In this document: in pieces, positions 50,232 through 63,736 of the stretch
Layout of the letters: every line of letters begins with the position of its first letter
Position numbering within the stretch: the stretch's first letter is position 1
The notes under the pieces: model-generated
The model's input: only the letters and a program-made list of their open reading frames with translations
Databases searched by the model: none
Told to the model about the DNA's origin: nothing
Position numbers and translations under genes: made by a program
Assembly (NCBI RefSeq): GCF_000165425.1
Contig: NW_001799644.1
Span: forward strand, 129,215-193,214
DNA length: 64,000 nucleotides
DNA from: Paramecium tetraurelia
Lineage: Eukaryota; Ciliophora; Oligohymenophorea; Peniculida; Parameciidae
Direction: 5' to 3'

Positions 50232-52181
50232 TCATTTCCATTTTTTATTCAAATTAATAATCAATGATTATAAAAATTAATTACAATCATTTTTTTCTTA
50301 TCTTATCAATTACTTTATATAGGGATCAATTGATAAAATGATTTCTTCCACACTTTAAAATGCATAAAACTATTTGTTTTCAGGACATTGGATTAAATGA
50401 TATTAAATAAACATCTAGTACTGACATCTTTTACAAATCACATCTCCATAATTGGATAACTATAATGGAGTGTTACAAGTAGAATGTATTTGGGGCATAA
50501 GATTTTTGTGATTGCAATAACTTTGATTCGGACAATTCGATAGAAAGTTTACCATAATTTCGTCTTGTTTTAAGGTGGGCAACCTGGGTGAACCATTTTA
50601 CCATTATTGTTTACAATTAATAATTAGACCAATCCAAAAATCAACAATAGATTAATTCAATGTCAAGCTTATTATATATTTCCAAAAAGAATGGATAAAA
50701 TCGTGAAATAATTTGAACTTATTCTTAGTCTTATTGAATTAACAATAAAAATGATGTTCATTGATCTAAAAGGAAATTTGACAAACCTAACACAAGATGA
50801 TTCCTTTTTAATTGATATACAATTAATTATTACAAGTATGCATTTATTCTTAGATATATTATTAGCATTGACACTCAGGAGGACAAGAGCATTTTAATGG
50901 CAAGGCTGTTTATTTTTCTGGTAAAATTTAATTTCTAAAATTGGGGGATTGAGAAGTTTATTTAAAAATAGTAGAAATGTTGTTCTCATCTGTTTTGATT
51001 GATCCTAGTTTTTCAACTTAAGGTTTTCTTTTCAAGTATATAGATTTCTGAATGTTATATGTAGTAGGTTCAGTTTGTACTTTTTCGTTTAAAATCTTTT
51101 TGTAGGGATTCAAAATATTAATCTTTTTAATAGAAATATTAGAAGAGGTTTTTATATCAGGGGTTAAAGATAATGCTTCCAATTATTATCTAAATTATTC
51201 AATGCTATTATTTAATGATTGTATTAATGAATTTGATAATGAAATCAATCTAAATATGTTTTCTTCATAATCTTTCCTTTAAGTATTTCCTTATAACATA
51301 ATTTAAGAATAAGATTTATAACTTTTGTCCATGTCGCTTTTTTATTATTCTAATGAGCTAATTTCTGCACATTTCCTTTCTTCATCTTTAGTGACAGTGT
51401 TTTAGATGTTTATCCTCAAATTTTTAAGATTTCTTTGATTAGTAAGGAAGTCTTATTGTAGATCAAATAATTCTTATACACAATCGTGATTAAATTGTTA
51501 TAGATATCTGATTTGTTATTTGAGGGAAGTGAGTTTTTATGATAAAATTAATTAGATTTATGAATTTTCAGATTGACTATTTAAGATTTATTGATCTGCG
51601 TTCTCTATTTTGAAAATAAGTGTATTAACATAGGAATTAAGGTGAGACATTTTTGAGTGCTATTTAGTTTGAATATTAGGAGATTTCAAAGATAGAAAGG
51701 TTTATTAATTTATACATTCATTATCTTTGGCCAATTCAAAATCGGATAATGATTAATGAACACTTTGCAAAATTAGTGTGTAATCAGCAGCAATTGCATC
51801 TCCGACAATGAATTCTTCCAATCTGCTTTTTTCTTATGATATTTTTTCGTAATATTTTTGAAAACGTATGAATACATTTACTATTTTGTTTTTCAGTTCC
51901 ATTTCTAAGTTGCTGTATTCTTCATCTTGTTTGGCCTTTTGTTCCTCAGACTTCTACTTTAGCTCCTACAACTCAATTCTCTTTCTAATGATATCATCCT
52001 CGTATTTTTAATAACATATTCTTATGATTTTTTGGACCAGTTCATTTTATGATGATCTTGTGTCATTATATGATTTTTGTTTATCCTGTATATTGGAGAC
52101 AAGTTTCTTCAGATCTTCTTGATAAAGTTCTTTTTAAAAATCCAAATCTAATATCTATCTAGTATTTGGTGATTATTGCAT
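50232..52181 (-). CDS. Coiled-coil protein with C-terminal cysteine-rich module, copy B
   Basis: An intronless 649-residue paralogue of the previous entry, in tandem with only 14 bp between its stop and the next start. The N-terminal 430 residues are coiled coil (FQKELYQEDLKKLVSNIQDK). The Cys-rich part reads LPLKCSCPPECQCQQ, HTCNNQLYINQKGIILCQVC, FYCQF, HSTCNTPLQLSNYGDVICKRC-like and IQCPENKQFYAF, and ends NKKWK. Cys spacing matches copy A, whereas the coiled-coil halves have drifted apart. Likely zinc-binding; function unknown. Confidence 0.8.
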
Positions 52182-52402
52182 TAAAAGTAATTTAAAAATA
52201 AATTGTTATGAATTTATTCAATGAGAAATCACTGGAGTGATTGTATTAGAGTCTAATAAAATATAATAATTAATAGTCAAATAATTTAGTTTGTATTTGG
52301 ATTGAGCAAGACCGATAATCATAAGGTTGTCATATTTAATTGAACAGCAATTGAATTTTACATTAATATTAATAATTTATATATCTTTAACATCGGAAAT
52401 AA

Positions 52403-54522
52403 ATGTCAACGAAATTAAGAGATTTGATTAGGAATATTAGAGCATGTAAAACAGCGGCAGAAGAGAGAGCATTAATAAAGAAGGAACAAGCATTGATAAG
52501 GGAATCCTTTATAGCAAATGAATCAGAGTACAGACCCAGGAATGTGGCGAAGTTGCTATTCATCTCCATGTTGGGTTATGAGACTGACTTCGCTTAGATG
52601 GAGTGTTTGCATTTGATAACAGCCAATACTTATAATGAGAAGAGAATAGGTTATTTGGCTTTGACTCAATTATTTAATGAGAAAAGTGAAGTCTTAATGA
52701 TGGCCACAAATCGAATAAGAATAGATTTAAATAATCCATCAAATTATATAGTGTCATTGGCATTGATGGCCCTGAGCGAAGTATGCACAAGTGAGATGTG
52801 TAGATCATTGTCAGGAGAGGTATTGAAATTATTGCAGAATGGCACAGCCTATATAAAAAAAAAGGCAGCTTTAGCAAGTACTAGAATAGTGACACGTGTC
52901 CCAGAAAAAATTGATGAGTTTTCATAAAAAGTTGAACTCTTATTAGATGATAGACACCATGGAGTATTGGTAGCCTCATTGCAATTGGCATAACATATAT
53001 TATAAATACAACCTGATCAAAAACAAAGATTTTAAAAATTTGTATAACCAATGGTTAGAATATTCAAATCCATTTATTCAACCTATTCTGCAGAATATGA
53101 TATCGGTGGAGTATCAGATCCATTTTTATAAATTGAGATTCTCAAATATTTTAGAATCATGTGTTAAGGAAATGTTCAATTATCAGGAGAAGTCTCAGAT
53201 ATCCTTACTCCAGTTGCAGCCAACACAAACAATAATAAGAATTCAGGAAATGCTGTTTTGTATGAATGTGTAAAGACTATTTTTGCAATTGAATCCTCAA
53301 ATACACTTAAAACTTTGGGTATCAATATTTTGGGTAAGTTTTTGTAGAATAAGGATGCAAACAGTAAATATATCTCACTATTTATGTTGTAGAAAGTATT
53401 GAAACACGATCTCTAGGCTGTTCAAAAACATAAATAAACTATTTTGGAATGTTTGAAGGAAAATGATAATTCAATCAAAACCTTAGCATTGGATCTATTG
53501 TATGTGATTACTAATGAAACTAATGTGAAAGGCATTGTCAAAGAATTATTAAATGTTTTACTTAGTCTAACCGAAGAGGACGCTGATTTTACTAAAGAAT
53601 TAACTAATAAAATATGTCAAATTGTTGAAAAATATGCTCCTTCAAGAAGATGGTATATTGATACATTTATTAAAATCTTGATTTTGGCTGGAAATTACGT
53701 TGAAGAGGAGTCAAGTTCATCTTTGATCCATCTAATTATAGGTACACCTGAATTGTAGAGTTATGCTATTCATAAATTGTTTTTCTCCTTATAAGAAAAT
53801 CTAAATCAAGAGGGATTAGCAAGAACCACTGCATATTGTATAGGAGACTTCGGTCATCTGTTATTGAAAGGAGATGCAACAGCTATTGATAACACTCCCA
53901 TTTAAATAACTGAAGAAGAAATTCTAGATCTACTCACTAAATTGTTGGAGAAACCAAATCAAAAGAATGTTATTAAAGAATATGTGTTATCTGCTTTGAT
54001 TAAATTGTATCCTAAGATAAACAAGTTTTAACCTTAAATAGCAAAATTAATATAATCTTAAATCAATTCAACATCCATTGAAGTCTCTAAAAGAGCTTAA
54101 GAATATTATGGCTTATTAGATGTTCAATGGGATCAACACAGGGCTGGTATCTGCGAATAAATACCACCTAGTGATACCCATAAAGCTATCTATGAAAATA
54201 AACCTATAGGTGATGTTGAATATGATGAATATCCACCTGCTAAAACAGAACTAGAATAAGCTAAACCTGCTACTAATAATAATGACTCTACAAAATTATA
54301 TGGTTTTGATATTGATAATCTTATAGGAAATCAAGATTAAGCTTAATAGAAGCCACAATAATAGCCATAACTTACAACTTAATTGCCTGGTAATTTATTT
54401 GATCCATTTGACATTACACTTAACCTATCTGGAACTCAACCATAAACATAACCTGTTTAATAAAATTATCTTCAATTTCCTGCATAAGGTGAATTTACAT
54501 ATAGTAATCCTTAATCATTCTC

Positions 54523-54571
<49 letters not shown>

Positions 54572-54649
54572 TAACCATAACCTATAAATCCATTATAAAA
54601 TTTATATAATTAAAATAACAACCCATATTAATAGTAACAATTCCCCTTC

Positions 54650-54682
<33 letters not shown>

Positions 54683-55271
54683 TAACAATTCTAACAATAA
54701 TAACCATAACCATTAGTTAATTTACCTGGTGATATTTTTGAACTAAATCTCTAACCACCACAACAAAAGCCAATACCATAAACCATACAACCATAAAATT
54801 AATAATTTATCTAACCACCAACATAACAATAAATTATATAACCACAATTGGCTGAATAAAAGTCCTTAACACAACAAGCCATAGCTTTTGATGACGGTGC
54901 TTTACAAATAGAATTTAGAGCAGTTAAAGTAATGAGATTGTATTTATGTTTTAGGAAACTCCAGATCAAACTAACATAACAGCCTATTTCAACAATAAAA
55001 CAGCCAGTCCAATCACAGAATTACAACTCTCCTTTGCAGTATTAAAATATATGAAATTATAACTAACTCAGCCAACTTCTTCAACAATTAATGGCAATAG
55101 CACTGGATTAGTGATATCGGTAATTGAGCATATTTATGTTAGACTCTAAGAATCACAAACTCAAATCAAGGACAGAAGGGAATTGTAATGAAAATCAAGG
55201 TTTCTTACAAGATCAATGGTTTAATCATAGACAAGGAAGTCACATTTAATAAATTCCCCCAAGATTATTGA
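52403..55271 (+). CDS. AP1G1: AP-1 clathrin adaptor complex, gamma subunit
   Basis: 939 residues with two introns (26 and 23 nt) in the ear region. The trunk starts [20 protein letters not shown] with [20 protein letters not shown] and continues as the HEAT-like adaptin solenoid ([40 protein letters not shown]). A long hinge rich in Gln, Asn and Pro holds two TAA-encoded polyglutamine runs. The C-terminal gamma-ear ([42 protein letters not shown]) is complete. AP-1 sorts cargo between trans-Golgi and endosomes with clathrin. Confidence 0.95.
54524..54568 (+). repeat. (TAA)15 microsatellite coding polyglutamine
   Basis: Fifteen uninterrupted TAA codons inside the AP-1 gamma hinge. Each is read as Gln in this code; in the standard code it would be a string of stops. 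It is followed by CAA/TAA/CCA codons. Such a pure tract should vary in length between strains. Confidence 0.95.
54650..54679 (+). repeat. (TAA)10 microsatellite coding polyglutamine
   Basis: A second pure TAA run in the same reading frame of the AP-1 gamma hinge, 81 bp after the first, followed by CAA-TAA-CAA. Confidence 0.95.
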
Positions 55272-55351
55272 AATATAATGAAATATCAATATCAATTATT
55301 GTCTGTTTATTAAGGAATGAGATTAATCATTTTTAATATATTTTAAAACAT

Positions 55352-56454
55352 ATGTTATTTAGACAGAAGGAAAGAGTACCAGATGTTGGCAAAGACAATT
55401 TCAGGGAGTTTATGAGAAGAGAGGATGATTCCTGTGCAAATACATAGAATATTCTGCCGAATTTCATGAACAGCACAATTCAAGCTTAGACAAAGCAATC
55501 GTAAATATTGTGAAACTTATCAAGTCAAACACCGTCAGCATTGGATGGATCTATTAAGATGCTAGGAAACACTTGGGATGCATAACATCTAGGCAAGTTC
55601 TTGCAACATAGTCAATTTGCTTAACTAGGTGCTCGAACTATGAAATCAGGAGATACGCCATAAAACATGACTCTTAAAAATTAGAGCTTTTATTTCAGAA
55701 GTCAATAGCCTAGATTGATCGAAGATAACATAGATTATTTGCATTAACATCCCATCAATCATATGATAACTTAGCATCCACTTCAATCGACTAGTTAATC
55801 ATTCTTAAAAACAAAACTATTGTAGATCCCAGAAAAACATTTTGATGAAGTCAAAATTAATTATTAAACTTAAGCGGAACTCAAGAAACCTGGAGAATAT
55901 CGTAAGGATTTGTAAGAAGCTAAATAAAATTAAGTCAAATACCATTAATGGAGATCTCAATTTTAGGATGTCAATAAAGCCTATAAGAAAGCTAAATTAG
56001 GTTTCAAATCAGGGTTGTTTGCCTTAGATAATCCAACAAATGAATAAACCGAATTGTATCGAGAAGAATATGATAAACTCAAGAAATAGGAGGAGCACAA
56101 GACTACTCAACATTTCAAGCGATTTAAGTGTAAAATAGTCATATTACAAATTTAGCACTTGAAAGATTTAATTGCAGCAATCCATCAATTGAATTCGACA
56201 ATGTTAAACATGTTCAAAATAGGCCCAATCCAGAGGATCCTATATTGCATTAAGGATAGTTCCCTGTTAAGAATTTCGAGATGCATAATGATTGGATGAA
56301 GAAAAGAGCAGCAAATTCAAATGTAAATACTCAGAATAGGATTTTTGGAAAGACAGATAATGATCGAAAAGTCAATTCATATAGAGCTTAATACTTGAAG
56401 GATTAAGAAATGAGAGGCAGAGAATACAATGCCATTACATTAGTGAAGGAATGA
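55352..56454 (+). CDS. Unknown Gln/Lys-rich protein
   Basis: 350 residues with introns of 24 nt (3n, contains TGA) and 26 nt. The start MLFRQKERVPDVGKDNFREF is followed by polar sequence with short conserved-looking blocks (KPGEYRKDLQEAKQNQVKYH; KKAKLGFKSGLFALDNPTNE; ENRPNPEDPILHQG-type motif and FEMHNDWMKKRAANSNVNTQ). No domain is recognised. It lies 80 bp downstream of AP-1 gamma on the same strand. Confidence 0.75.
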
Positions 56455-56475
56455 TAAAATTTTAATTTATTTTAA

Positions 56476-57729
56476 ATGTTAACAGATTGTGATTTTTATA
56501 GCAAACAAAGTATAACTGAATTATAAGCTTAATTGGCTCATAAGTAAAAGAAGATTCAGATCTTAAAATAAGAAAAGAATTCTATGCTGAACAGAATAGA
56601 TGAATTGAATTAAAAAGTTCATGATTAGGCAGAAGAATTCAAAAAGTATAGATTGAAATTCAGAGGTCTAGAAAAGTAACACTCTCATGTATATACAAAT
56701 TCTCATTATCTTAGTTAAAGAATCAGAATGAAAATTTAAAGAAAGACTAAAGTATGAACAATGAAACTATAACCTTGTTTTAAAAAGGATTCAAAAGAGA
56801 TGAATTCAAAAAGCATGAAAGAACAGTAGCTTAGTTGCAAAATGATATTATTAAATTGTCTAATGCTTTGGAAGAGCATAAAATAGTTAGAGAATCCAAT
56901 TGCGAAGAAATTACAAGATAATTAATTTATATCTAAGAATTGGAAAGCCAACTAAATACATATAAATCATTGAATGAAGATGATTAGTTAAAATACAATA
57001 ATCAATAACTTTATTAAACTATTGAAGATCTTAATTATTAATTGTAGTCATCAATTTAATAGAAAGATGAAGATAATTAACATTAATTATAAGAATTATA
57101 ATAATTAGCTGATATTGCTAAATTAGAAAACAAAGAACTCACATTAAAGATAGCGCAACAAGAAAAGTTGTATTAGATGCAAATATAAAAAATAATTAAG
57201 CTTTGTGAATCAGTATATGATGAATTGTCTAATAAAATATCCAACAAATAAGAAGTTAATGATATCTTATAAAAATTGGTTATGTCCAAAAAAGACTTTG
57301 ATTTGGATCTTCTTAAGTAATCCTATTTATATAAATTATAGAATTGAATCTGAAATCAATAGCTAAACTTGTGAAGAATTATAGAATAAAGTTGAGAATT
57401 TATCGAGTGAAAATTAAAATATTAAATAAAAATTTTAAGCAACTTCTACAAATAAAGAAGCTCTATAAATGAGAGAAAAAGATTTAGTTCATCAAATTGA
57501 TAAATTGCAATAATAAGTTGAACGATAAAAAGAATTGAACTAGATGAGATAAAAGACAATGTCAGAATAAATATCAGCTTTATAGAGAACTAATAAGCAA
57601 TTAAACTAGGATTTGGATAAAATAACTAAAGAAGTTCAAGATTTGAGGGAAGAAAAGGTTATCTTACAGTAGACAATACAAAGATAAGAGAAAAAAATAC
57701 AAACACTAAGTTTATCTAAATATAAATGA
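56476..57729 (+). CDS. Coiled-coil protein
   Basis: 400 residues with introns of 26 and 25 nt. It is almost entirely heptad-like helix rich in Gln, Glu, Lys, Asn and Leu (AQLQNDIIKLSNALEEHKIV; DLVHQIDKLQQQVERQKELN). No globular domain. It begins only 21 bp after the previous stop on the same strand. Confidence 0.85.
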
Positions 57730-58326
57730 TAATTGTTTCTTTAATTAAATTTGATTATAATTAACAGCAAAATGCTAATTTTTATATCTACAATCCCATT
57801 TATTAGCTCAATTTATAATACATAATTTAGGTTCCATTTTATCGAAATAAAATATTAATATTTTACATTTTTTATTGTTTCTAGAAATTCTTGCATTCCT
57901 TTTTTTTGAAGAATTCTTTAATCTAATTAATCGAAACATTTAGCCGATTGATTAAGTAATAGAAATTTAGAAAAAAATAAAGGCTAAATAGTAAAGTATA
58001 TTTTATTTATAATATTTGGTAATATTACTATATATGAATATCATGATATATCATTACTGAAAAATGATGATATTTTCTATTTTTTAATTTATATTTTGAT
58101 AAATTAATTGGGTTTATTAAATAGAATACTATTTATTAAAATTAAAAATAATTAATTTATATAAGGTTTAAAAATAAAATAAGAAAATTAATTTTTCTTA
58201 ATTCTGGAAAATTCTGTTTTCGAGAATTAATAAATTCCAGAAAATTACAAGTTAGGTTCTTTAAAGCAGGCAATTGAGATGAATGATTTATTTAATTAAT
58301 AAAAAACAAGTAAGCTTTTAAAAACA
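57730..58326. other. Upstream region of HSP70, AT-rich
   Basis: Almost 600 bp without a gene. The distal part is AT-rich with no coding pattern. The proximal 125 bp carry the heat-shock elements listed separately. No recognisable TATA box stands out from the AT-rich background. Confidence 0.6.
58202..58242 (+). promoter_or_regulatory. Cluster of heat-shock elements
   Basis: TTCtgGAAaaTTC at 58202-58214 is three perfect alternating HSE units. TTCgaGAA at 58219-58226 and TTCcaGAA at 58235-58242 add two more inverted pairs. Heat-shock factor trimers bind such nGAAn arrays. The cluster lies 85-125 bp before the HSP70 start codon, the expected place for a heat-inducible promoter. Confidence 0.85.
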
Positions 58327-60261
<1,935 letters not shown>

Positions 60262-60604
60262 AATTTATATTTATTATATATATATAATGTTTAATAATTA
60301 TTATTAATTAAATTTGCTTAATATCAAATTGATAAAATTAATTGATTCGAAAGAGAATTCGTATTTTAGATTGATTCCATTGAAAATTTGGGTTCACATT
60401 TAAGCATTATTGATATATTAGAATAATTGTTTAAGTAAACATTTTATAAATATTTAATTAATGATAATTTATATATTTAATGTTATAATATGATACAGAC
60501 TTCGGCAAAATATTTTACTGTATCTATACACTTCATAAAAGCCAATTGATTAGCATAGATCGAAAGTCTAAATTAAAGGGTTTTATAGTTAATTCACAAT
60601 AGAT
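60262..60604. other. Intergenic, AT-rich
   Basis: About 340 bp between HSP70 and the next small gene. No open frame, repeat or RNA-like structure could be recognised. Confidence 0.6.
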
Positions 60605-60910
60605 ATGCTTATTACATTTGATGAAAAAATGACTGCCTTATTAACTAGTCTGCCCAAATTAAATGAACACTAAGTTTAAGAACATCTCCTCATGATGGCT
60701 GATTCTCAATACGATTCTAACCCAAATATTGATTTCGAATTATCAGAAGAAAACTATTCAATCAGGTCTTCTCATACATTACAGTAAACTAGAGCTGCTA
60801 AACCAAAAAAAATAATAATCGAAAAAAGCACTTATAAATTAGTTAATAAATCATAATTTCAATATACTGCAAGATCTTCTAAAAGAACAGCCACCTAAAA
60901 ACTCACATGA
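60605..60910 (+). CDS. Small unknown protein (101 aa)
   Basis: An intronless ORF starting MLITFDEKMTALLTSLPKLN, with TAA/TAG Gln codons, an acidic middle (NIDFELSEENYSI) and a basic C-terminus (TARSSKRTATQKLT). It is convergent with the next gene, the two stops being 12 bp apart. No domain. It may be real because the frame closes cleanly and codon use resembles its neighbours. Confidence 0.55.
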
Positions 60911-60922
60911 ATATTGTTCAAT

Positions 60923-61437
60923 TCATTTAAATATGTATTAATAGAACACATTTCGTATACTACTTGTTCCGTAATACTATCTTTACTATTTTCTTACCCT
61001 TATCGACTTTATATCTAAATTTAGGTTAATAGGCACTTTTTTAGTTAACACTATACTATCAATAACTAGATTCCATTTTATATACTTAAGTGCATCTACT
61101 GTTTGTTATTTGTAAAACTGTCATTAATTTAGAATCAACCCCATACATATTCAAGTTTAAATTCTTATACAGACATTTAATTAAGAACATTTTTACTTTA
61201 TTAAATTCTTTATATAGTGTAATTAATTGTCAGGCTATTTATGTATTTAATTCTTGTTTTGCTCTTTCGAATACATATTTAAGAACTATCATGTCGATGT
61301 TTTGAACTGTTTTGACAACTTTTTGTATGAATCTTCAATCAAGTATATTATCCTATTTGATCCAGTTATTTAATTTTTGAGTTCCGAATTGATTTATTTT
61401 TCGATCTTATATGAAATATTTATAATACTTATTCCAT
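60923..61437 (-). CDS. Small unknown protein with three short introns
   Basis: 146 residues if introns of 23, 22 (GTTC..ATAG) and 29 nt are removed; the total is divisible by three. It starts MEQIEKQINSELKNQITGSN and contains EYFYKQQTVDALKYIKWNLV and TKKVPINLNLDIKSIRV. Another frame over part of the gene is also open, so the middle exon is uncertain. There is no recognised family. It is divergent from the next gene with 56 bp between the starts. Confidence 0.5.
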
Positions 61438-61493
61438 AAATAATGATTTTATAATAAAATTAATTCTGTAGTAGAGATATAAATTTTTATATT

Positions 61494-62104
61494 ATGTTAG
61501 ATTAAATCGATGAATCCATTGATATGTCAATTAAGATGAAATCTCTTAAACCCCCAAGTATAATATGCCCATATTCAGATCGCAGTCCCGAATAGAAGGT
61601 TAGCTTGCTCAAGTTAAGGAAAAATTCGAAAAGTTTTGGAGATTGCACCACTGAAAAATTAATTACGATATATTGGTATGATCAAGAACATGACTCCACC
61701 TATGAATTTTCTTAAGGCTTCAGCGAAATCTTGTGTCTGGGTGACATATGCAATTGGGTAATTTTGAAGTTAAAAGAAATGAATTTGCCGAAGATTGATG
61801 TTGAACAAACTAAATTGTATTTGCCAAAAAAGAAACAAGGTAAACCAAATGAAGATTTTCCATGTACTTATTTAAGCTATCCATAGCATTCAGAAATGAA
61901 CTTCAACTAAAAGATTGTGATCAAACTAAATTTTCTATTAAGGTCTCTTATATATTGCGATAAGTCACTCCTCCTTAGAGAATCGAACCTCGTTCATCGT
62001 ACAGCAACTCATTAAATAAAGAAAAACGTATCCCCATCACTGAATAAAAAAAAGTTAAAAAAACAACTAATTTCTTCTGTTTTTGCAACAGTGTGAATGA
62101 ATGA
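61494..62104 (+). CDS. Unknown protein (195 aa)
   Basis: One 23-nt intron (GTACTTATTTAAGCTATCCATAG) shifts the frame into a better C-terminus (FRNELQLKDCDQTKFSIKVS; VTPPQRIEPRSSYSNSLNKE). The middle has STYEFSQGFSEILCLGDICN and WVILKLKEMNLPKIDVEQTK, perhaps a small beta-rich domain. I do not recognise a family. Confidence 0.65.
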
Positions 62105-62808
62105 ACTCATATTTTTATAACAAATTATAAAGCTGATTAGTATCAATTGCTTAAGAGTTCTTAACATTTGGAAACCGCCGTCACTAAGAACATCAATCAA
62201 ATTTAATTCCGAATATAATATAAAATTTATTTAATTATAATCCAAAATATTAGATAAAAATAAGTGAATTAAATTCCAAAGCTTTTCGTCACTTAGTAAT
62301 CATATATTTTTGAGAATCTTAACATATCCTACCTTTGTCGATTAAGTAAATTAACCATGCGTATGATCAATAAGATTATTTAAATTCATTCAACTTTTAA
62401 ACTAATTAAATAATACTAATTAGTACCTAATTATATTATTTTACAAATTTTTACATCTATTTTTCTCGTTTAATAGATCAGTAACTTGAATTTCCTGATA
62501 ATATATAATGTCTAGTCACTTACTATTGAAATCAATGATTTAGGAAGCTACCTAAATAATACTTAATAAATTTAGAGTGAAAATTTAAAATGGAGAAGGT
62601 TGAATGAAATTTTATTTATAATTTAAATTTATTTATATATATATTCAGGGAATTAATTACCTATTTTATAAATATATTTTAAATCCTTAATTATAGAAAT
62701 AAATAAAATATAAGTCCTTATGTAAACTTGTTATATAAAATTACATATGTTTAAATGACGAAGTTTGGTGAAATTTATTTAATCTTAAATATGTTATAAA
62801 TTAAATTG
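62105..62808. other. Intergenic, AT-rich
   Basis: About 700 bp between convergent genes. The only protein-like item is a 31-codon ORF at 62508-62603 (MSSHLLLKSMIQEATQIILN...), too short to judge. No repeats or RNA genes were recognised. Confidence 0.55.
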
Positions 62809-63695
62809 TCATTTTTATGCAATAACTAATAAACAATCTTACATTAATGGTTCATTTAACACTGTCAATTTATGTTGAATTTTCTCATCCAATCTTATTA
62901 ACAATTATTTATATAAATCTTGATCTTTTTAAAGGAATTCAATTATACCAGGGTTCTAACCTTCTATTATTTACTCAGCTTTAAATCTATTGGCTGCAGT
63001 GTTCTAATACCATAACACTAAGAATTAATTTGAATAATAATACATATATTCTAAAATCCTAAGCTCTCTAGTAATTATTTTAGTTCAGCCCTATCTGATC
63101 CTAACTGGAAAGAATCATGACTCTTTGGGAACACATATCCAATTTCAGTAGCAGTTGCTCTGAGAAGTGTATAATTATCAGCTATTTCACGTCTACCCCA
63201 AACAGAGAATCCAATCTTGCCTCCAGGTTTCAAAATTCTGTATGCTTCTTTCAATGCTTAGATTGGATTTAAAACCAAGTGAAAAATAAATCCACCATAA
63301 TATATATCGAAATAATCAGAAGAATATTAAGATAAATCCTCTGCATTGGCTACTTCCGCCCTCCAAGAAATTTATTTAAACAGATTTTCTGAATCTTACT
63401 CCTATTATCCATTTGGAAATGTTAAAAAATTGAGTACTCTTTGTTTGGAAGATTCAACCATTTTTTCAGATAAGTCTGTTGAAACGAACTCACAATTTAA
63501 TTGCTTATCCAAGAGTATCGTAGGAATTGTCAATCCAGGTCCACATCCTGATTCAAATATTCGTGAAGCATTTGAGACATCAAGCATGTTAATTAGAGTT
63601 ATACCAATACTGGCTTAGTTTCCTTGTATTTTTGAGTAGTTGTCAACATAATTGCTCCAGTAGGTCTTTAATTAATCTTAGAACTGGATGTTCAT
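62809..63695 (-). CDS. SAM-dependent methyltransferase (UbiE/type 11-like)
   Basis: 286 residues with one 26-nt intron near the 3' end. The Rossmann SAM-binding motif I is SRIFESGCGPGLTIPTILLD. Acidic motif II is CEFVSTDLSEKMVESSKQRV. NAEDLSQYSSDYFDIYYGGF is motif III, and the strand-5 hallmark is RILKPGGKIGFSVWGR. It is a class I methyltransferase of the type-11 group; the substrate is not evident. The start at 63695 is the only ATG in frame before the core (MNIQFQDQLKTYWSNYVDNY). Confidence 0.88.
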
Positions 63696-63736
63696 TGAAT
63701 GGGAATAATAAATTATTGAATATTAATATCATATTT

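Noticed and set aside
52387-52569. Minus-strand ORF opposite the AP-1 gamma N-terminus
   Set aside because: It is antisense to a strongly conserved adaptin segment and has no independent support.
54399-54587. Plus ORF ending in an Asn run
   Set aside because: It is the AAT reading of the TAA microsatellite in a shifted frame; the AP-1 gamma frame is the true one.
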